Below are positions 58,456-64,000 of a DNA stretch of 64,000 nt, piece after piece. The translations under genes and the position numbers were made by a program. The DNA comes from Branchiostoma floridae. Lineage: Eukaryota; Chordata; Leptocardii; Amphioxiformes; Branchiostomatidae. The notes under the pieces were generated by a model. It searched no databases. It saw only the letters and a program-made list of their open reading frames with translations, and was not told where the DNA came from. How positions within the stretch are numbered: position 1 is the first letter of the stretch; each line of letters starts with the position of its first letter. The stretch spans positions 21,472,257 to 21,536,256 of the forward strand of contig NC_049981.1 of assembly GCF_000003815.2 (NCBI RefSeq), given 5' to 3'.

Positions 58456-60300
58456 CAGAGACTGACTCAGGTCATCTCTTCTTTTTTAAAATATAATGCA
58501 GTATCCTGAATATAAATTGTCCTTGATTCATTTTGAGAAAAAGAAGGAAATCTTTGGACTATTGGCCATGTTCTAAAACAGCTAGAACATGGACACTCGG
58601 GAATACTATTAGGGCAAATAGGCTCGCCCGCCCAGTCAGGGGTTCCTTAACACCCTCGGCTTCGCCTCGGAGTGACCCTATATTTGCCCATAGTAGCCCT
58701 CGTTTCAGGTTCTAGCTATTACTTAGGTCTTTACACATGGCCAGCCATGGACAATGGATATAAGGCTACCCATGGTGAAAGTGACCCGTAAAAGTAATGC
58801 ATCCCTTTCCGAAACTTTAACATTATTTATTCAAATATTCAAACTTTATATCTTTACAATCTTGCAGTCAACTCGATATGCAGTTGGCTACATTATAATG
58901 CATTTACAATGGACCTTCGGAGGATATGAATAGCTGATACGTAGCCAAGATTCTGGATAAAGTAATGTCATTTTCCAACACAAGAAATTTGACTCACCAA
59001 AGTTCATCTGGGTTGGTGGATGGGTCTGGATTTTCAACTGATGGACTCAAGTCTTTGTCAAGGAATTAACACTCCATGATTTCTTATGTTGGAATGCACA
59101 ATTCAACTTTATACAGAATGACTTCTATCAAGTTGAACACAGATGAACTTTAGCCAGGATATTTGTTCTAAAATCACCTGCTGTATCTAACAGTTTATTA
59201 AATCTATTGGAAAAACATGGTGAAACTTATTGCATAGGCTGTACTTGCTGCTCTTGTTTAAAGCTCACTTTTACCCATGCATCATTTCGGTTTAACCATC
59301 ACTTAAGATTAGAACACGTCTGTCGATATACCTTATGTTTTAAAAATACGCTCTTCGTAAGTGTTTCTTTTTACATCAGTAGAAATAGAAAAAGCCATTG
59401 TAAGTTTTAAGTGATGCCACATTGATATAACATGCATTGGCATAATACCGGTAGTAAGACTTATACCGGTAGATTAAAAATACTGGAACTTAAAGAGATC
59501 TACACATGCAACAATAGTTATTTCTGAGCTGTGCACACTTCAGACATCTAGGTGTCCGATACACCATTTACAAAGCATCGATAACAATGCATTCGAAGAC
59601 AACAAGGCCAAAAGTTTTCAGTATACTTTTTTTTAAATTTCGGGGTAGGCAGCTCGTCGTGGGACGAACACACTGTCACATTCATTGCCAAATTTATATA
59701 GATCATAATTACACATGCTCACGGCACAAGACGAACATGATTCAACAACAATCTTGAATTTCTGTTGGTGACCTACAACTCATGTAAAAGTGTGAAGAAC
59801 CGTTGCATAATAGCCCGGATCTACGACTGAATGGGCAAAATTGAACGTACGCAGCCATTTTCCCGCCATTTTTATATCTACGCTAGCAGTGAAGTGTTAC
59901 GTCATAGCGGTTGTGACGAACAGAAGTTAAATGAAAATTCTTGACAGTATACGTCCGTTTTCTCATGACATTTTGTATGCTCATGCAGGTTTATGTTTTA
60001 TGCATTTACTGACAGAAAAGGAAGGAACATCAGAGGATGTATAAATGTACATAGCGGCAGTTAATTGTGCCGTGTTTCTTTCTACCGGTATTTTGTACCC
60101 CCTCCCAACCACGCGCCCGTTCGCCGTGTAATTCCGCGGCGTGTTACAATTACAATATTACGCTTTTAGCAGGACAAGAGTGGCAGAAAAGTTACACAGA
60201 AGAAGTGGCAAGGGTAACCTATAACAGCAACATGTAACAGGAGAAAATGATGCGTTGACAATTTGTCAAATCAGTATGGCTAGAGAAATCGTCGTAAACG
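58456..60300. other. Intergenic stretch right of pseudogene E
   Basis: 58735-59420 repeats 55015-55640 (ccagccatggacaatggat, tattcaaatattcaaacttt, ctttacaatcttgc, gtcaactcgatatgca), so it is the flank of the D/E duplication unit. The rest holds no gene that I can recognise. Confidence 0.5.
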
Positions 60301-60302
60301 TA

Positions 60303-61465
60303 CCGGTGTGACAGCGATCTCGCCCCCCCGGCGATCTCGCCCCCCGGGGGGCGAGATCACTAGCGTTTTCGCCCCCCTTTAGCGTTTTCGCCCCCCCCCC
60401 CCCCCCAAGAGCAGCTGGTTACTACATATTACAGGTGCGCTACCTGGTACTATACTGCACCTGGGGAGTAACGTGTATGGTGTGTTACCTGGTACCTATA
60501 TGGCACCTTATTACCGTACCGTAAGATGCCTGTCATACCTCGAAAGTCGATACTATATTGTTCGGTGCAAACATGACATTGAAATGAAAAAGACAATTTT
60601 TGCAGCTGAGGTGGCATAAAAACAGTGCTACTGCGAACGTATAAATCAACACCGTCTATGGTACGGAATACGTCAGCTATATGTTTTCAATTTGTCACAG
60701 TGTTTTCTTTCTTGTGCTGGAAACATTTCCAAAGCACTAACAAAAACACACGTGAATAATAGTTTCTCATTATAAACACTATCTAGTGCTACGCGCAAGT
60801 TGATATAGCTGTTGCTAAATGCTACACAAACACTGGCAAAGTACCAGTCTTAAGAAACACGGGTAAATGCATCAGTTCCTAAATACTAGAAAAAACAGTC
60901 ATGTTGGAGGTGAAGATATCCCTTGGCCAGGTACATACACCAAAATGTGCGTTATTCTAATTAATACCTAATATTTGCATAATTAATAAAGACATTACAT
61001 AGTTCTTTTGTGGTCACTTCATGGTAGAGACTTCATATTGGAGATATATAGGTTGTTTGAGGACAGGTGAATACAATGAAATACATCTTATGTCAAGACT
61101 CAGGTATATGCAATAATGGGAATACAAGGGACCCAACCCTCCTTGTCTGAAACAAGTTCAACTATCTTATTACCATGTAATTACGTTAATATTGATACTA
61201 TGAATGGAGTTATGTATCAAACTCGTGTACTTATACCATTCTGAAACTGCATTTTGTGATTTATACCAATCAACTTCTAAAATGTCATGTAAACCCGTTT
61301 TTTTTGGGGGGGCGAAATCGCTAAAGGGGGGCGAGGTAGGGGGGCGAGATCACTAGCCGGGGAGGGCGAGATCGCTAGCGATTTCGCCCCGGGGGGGCGA
61401 GATCGCTAGTGATTTCGCCCCCGGGGGGGCGAGATCACGGGGGGGCGAGATCGCTGTCACACCTG
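60303..61465. mobile_element. 1163-bp TIR transposon, copy 2
   Basis: Complete copy, flanked by TA (60301-60302 and 61466-61467). The left end is C-rich, the right end G-rich with repeated ggggggcgagatcgct, giving G-quadruplex potential and explaining the assembly gap in copy 1. Same length as copy 1 within one base. Confidence 0.9.
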
Positions 61466-61853
61466 TATTATGATAATAGATGTTACATATATCATCATAG
61501 ATTGTAAAGTTTAGATTTCGTAACTATCGACGGAGAACTTTCAAGTAGTCATTTGGAAATTCACAAACTGACTCGAATTGAAAGATGCAAATGCCAATTT
61601 ATCTATGCTCTATTGATACATTTTGTTGCGGTCTGTACTTTCTACATCTACCAGAAAAATACCATCTTCAATTGTATACAAGTGTACAGGGCAGGTTTGA
61701 CTGTACATTAGCCATAATGACTAGATTTAGAAAAAAAACATAATCATATAACTGTAATCGCACTCTTGCTTTATTACCATATGTCCTTTACAATATGCTT
61801 GTAGGAGCACAAATTTGTAAATGTATTTCATTAAATGTACGTAGTTTTAAAAG

Positions 61854-63543
61854 TCACAGACACAAACACAGACTACAATCACAGACATCACAGCAGAAGT
61901 CGCAATCACATGGGTTGAAACAACACACGAAGCAGCAGATGAAAGGGGTGGAGTCATTCGTCCGCTGCCTCTGGCCACGCCTTCCGTTCTGAGTCACCGC
62001 GACATACTGCTGGCCCCGCCCTGTAGTGGCTGGACCTGCGCCCTGCACCAGCACACCTGAGAGGAAACATTGTTATTTTTATGAAAAACGGAGATACAGT
62101 AGAAGCCAGTTAATTGCAGAACGGATTAACGCACTCTTCTGTTAATTGCACGGAATCTCCAAATCCTAGACCAGTGCGGTCCAGCTGGATAACTTCGCAT
62201 TATTGCACCAGCTGGATAATGCATTGCACGACGATCACTGGCAAATAGGCCGTGCAATTAAGCGGCTTCTACTGTATAGTTTTGGGTCTGTATGTGTGTC
62301 TGTACAGCTGTGTGTGTGCCTGTTAAGTTTCCGGATTTTTGTCGTCAGCATAATTCAAGAACCTCTGGATGTAAAGTTATGCTCCGTTTTTAAAAGTTAA
62401 GGTGTTCAATGATTTAAAGCCTGAGACATTTTCTTAGTGATGTGAAGAATTGTGATCATTCCACTGTGCAGCACTATTTGGTCTGGGTTTGTACCAACAT
62501 AGGTCGGATCGAGTTTGGGAGATCGTTGATGTATAGAATACAAAGAAATGACGATAAAGAGCTAACGTAACAACACAAAAATGTAAAAACTATTTTTTTC
62601 TCTAACGTCAACGGGCCCCCGTTACCAACAAACGCCACAGGGTCCCACACTTCTCGTAATAAACAATGACTACAAGAATGAAAACAATCTTTAAAGACGA
62701 TCGACATTCTAAGAAGCAAACAGAAAATCTCTAATTGGGTACCTAGCGGCCACAAAGAAATGACAGAGTACATGTAACCATGCTGCCTGTCTGCCACATT
62801 GAACCAAGGACAAACTTCCAATGGACCGATCCTGATCGAACGCCATATCGAACAAATAGAACCAGGTAGAACCCCCCTATTCTATTTCGAACACCTCCGT
62901 CAGAAACAGCCCCTTAGTGGGACAGAAACGGCCAAAGAAATACTGTTTTTGATGGAGGTTTTTGAAACAGAACATGATCAAACAGGAGGTGGGACTTCAG
63001 AAGCGGTCCATTCCTCAAGTATACCATTACAGTAACACCATAACCGTTTTTCATTCTGACGGACGTATGTTCAGTGACGGTGCGTGCTGAAAGAAAAACA
63101 CCTTTGTTAGTCGGCACTGGTTGGTGAGAGACGGGAGGGTACGCCGGTGCCAGTGGGTGCCCGTGTCCCGGTGGTGCCAGTGGGTGCCCGTGTCCCGGTG
63201 GTGCCAGTGGGTGCCCGTGTCCCGGTGGTGCCAGTGGGTGCCCGTGTCCCGGTGGTGCCAGTGGGTGCCCGTGTCCCGGTGGTGCCAGTGGGTGTCCGTG
63301 TCCCGGTGGTGCCAGTGGATGCCCGTGTGATGCTTGGCCCGGATGCCCTCCATTCCATTGGCCGGTGTTCCCGTGAGGTACTGGCTGATAATAAGGCACG
63401 TTAGAAGGGTAAACGGTCCCTCCATAGTTACTAACGATGGCAGGGTCTACATTGGACTGTGGCTTGAAAACAGTAGCGACGTCACTGCCAGGCTGTGGCT
63501 GTGCGAATCCACCATCTTGGTTTCTGTTCACGCCGTGCGACAT
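61854..63543 (-). CDS. Gene F: divergent member with HGHPLAPPG repeats
   Basis: Exon 1 63102-63543, exon 2 61854-62056, phase-1 intron of 1045 bases; 645 bases, 214 residues. Exon 1 starts MSHGVNRNQDGGF, contains about seven tandem HGHPLAPPG units (27-bp DNA repeat, 63150-63330) and ends PVSHQPVPTNK. Exon 2 starts GVLVQGAGPATT and ends in a short Cys-rich tail (CCFVCCFNPCDCDFCC, CDCSLCLCL). Intron phase, the [KQ]-G-V-[IL]-V junction and Cys-ending exon 2 tie it to genes A-D, but there is no PPxY and no CGDC units; the hydrophobic CCFVCCF pattern resembles palmitoylated membrane-anchor tails. It is the outermost and probably oldest paralogue. Confidence 0.6.
62097..62274. mobile_element. pogo-like MITE, copy 2 (TA target duplication)
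   Basis: 178-bp element with TIRs cagtagaagcc...ttaattgca and tgcaattaagcggcttctactg, flanked by TA at 62095-62096 and 62275-62276. It shares its interior with the element at 14741-14907. It lies in the intron of gene F, just upstream of exon 2 in transcription order. Confidence 0.8.
63150..63330. repeat. 27-bp tandem repeat inside gene F exon 1
   Basis: About seven near-identical 27-bp units (plus strand: gtgcccgtgtcccggtggtg plus ccagtgg), coding for HGHPLAPPG on the minus strand. Copy number probably varies between individuals without breaking the frame. Confidence 0.95.
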
Positions 63544-64000
63544 ATTGCTTCAACGCCTCTCCAAATGTCATAGAAATGTGACTGTTTTAGATGCCAAATA
63601 AAAAACCTGACCGTTTAGAGTGATGGAATTACTACGTCATGGTATCACACCCAAACACGCACATTGAAGTATGTTGTCAATGAAGCAGGTGTTGAATAAT
63701 TGATGACCAATTTTGCTATGATTAAATTATTGATCGGAACACGAACTGCCAAGTCATAGAGACTTCGCAGAGAACACTTACATTTGTGTGTGAGTAATGC
63801 CTTCAGTGGTTATTAATTTTTACGTATCTCTTTCTGTGTGTCTGTGTATCTAGGTACAGATTATCAGGTTGATTTCTAAGCTGATTCTAAAACGTCCGCC
63901 TGATGTTGTTCCAGTTGCAATGGATCATAATAATATAAGAATGTATGCAGTAGCACGTGTGTTTCATTTTCAACAAAGAAGAACTAATTTGAAAACCCAT
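63544..64000. other. Upstream flank of gene F
   Basis: No further gene or repeat recognised up to the window end. The promoter of gene F should lie here; no clear TATA box was found. Confidence 0.3.

Noticed and set aside
1-64000. CRISPR arrays, operons, bacterial-type systems
   Set aside because: Intron-containing eukaryotic DNA; the tandem repeats lack unique spacers.

Overview
The window is animal nuclear DNA: multi-exon genes with GT-AG introns, SINEs, LINE fragments, an LTR element, many short TIR elements (MITEs), minisatellites and three N-gaps. The gene content and the repeat landscape (5S- and tRNA-derived SINEs, TA-flanked MITEs) suggest an invertebrate deuterostome, most probably amphioxus (Branchiostoma). 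This is inference; no species marker was compared.

Left third (1-17.1 kb, + strand): one large gene encoding a neutral ceramidase (ASAH2 family), 19 coding exons from 1308 to 17086. It lacks only its N-terminal exons, which lie left of the window. The zinc-site and catalytic-serine motifs are present. The gene carries an extra 37-codon basic exon and a partial, probably unspliceable duplicate of the exon holding the IYGPHTL motif. Its introns hold a 30-bp minisatellite, a 37/38-bp minisatellite, SINEs, a dead LINE tail and a pogo-like MITE.

Middle (20.5-27 kb, - strand): two tandem secreted WAP-domain genes. The first has four exons (signal peptide, two Cys-rich modules, WAP). The second has kept only the signal-peptide exon and the WAP exon, joined in compatible phase. 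Their promoters are duplicated too.

Right half (29-64 kb, - strand): a tandem family of six two-exon loci (called A to F here). Each intact member joins a proline-rich N-terminal exon, with a PPxY motif in A-D, through a phase-1 intron to an exon that starts with V-[IL]-V-[EQ] and ends in a Cys-dense tail, mostly CGDC/CDCGGC units. A, B, C, D and F look intact. E is a pseudogene: exon 1 is deleted and the acceptor AG has become TG. I do not recognise this as a named family, and it is the best candidate here for something undescribed. Upstream DNA of several copies was duplicated with the genes and holds a conserved block with a CCATGGACAATGG motif. Gene A is a mosaic of D-like and B-like parts. 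The stop codons of D and E lie at the junction with a transposon.

Between these genes lie a LINE fragment nested in a MITE, a 615-codon LINE reverse-transcriptase ORF, an 890-bp TIR element with a TTA target duplication proven by a paralogous empty site, a 2.17-kb non-coding LTR retrotransposon with apparently identical LTRs, two 1163-bp TIR transposon copies, and two extremely small palindromes flanked by 7-8 bp direct repeats.
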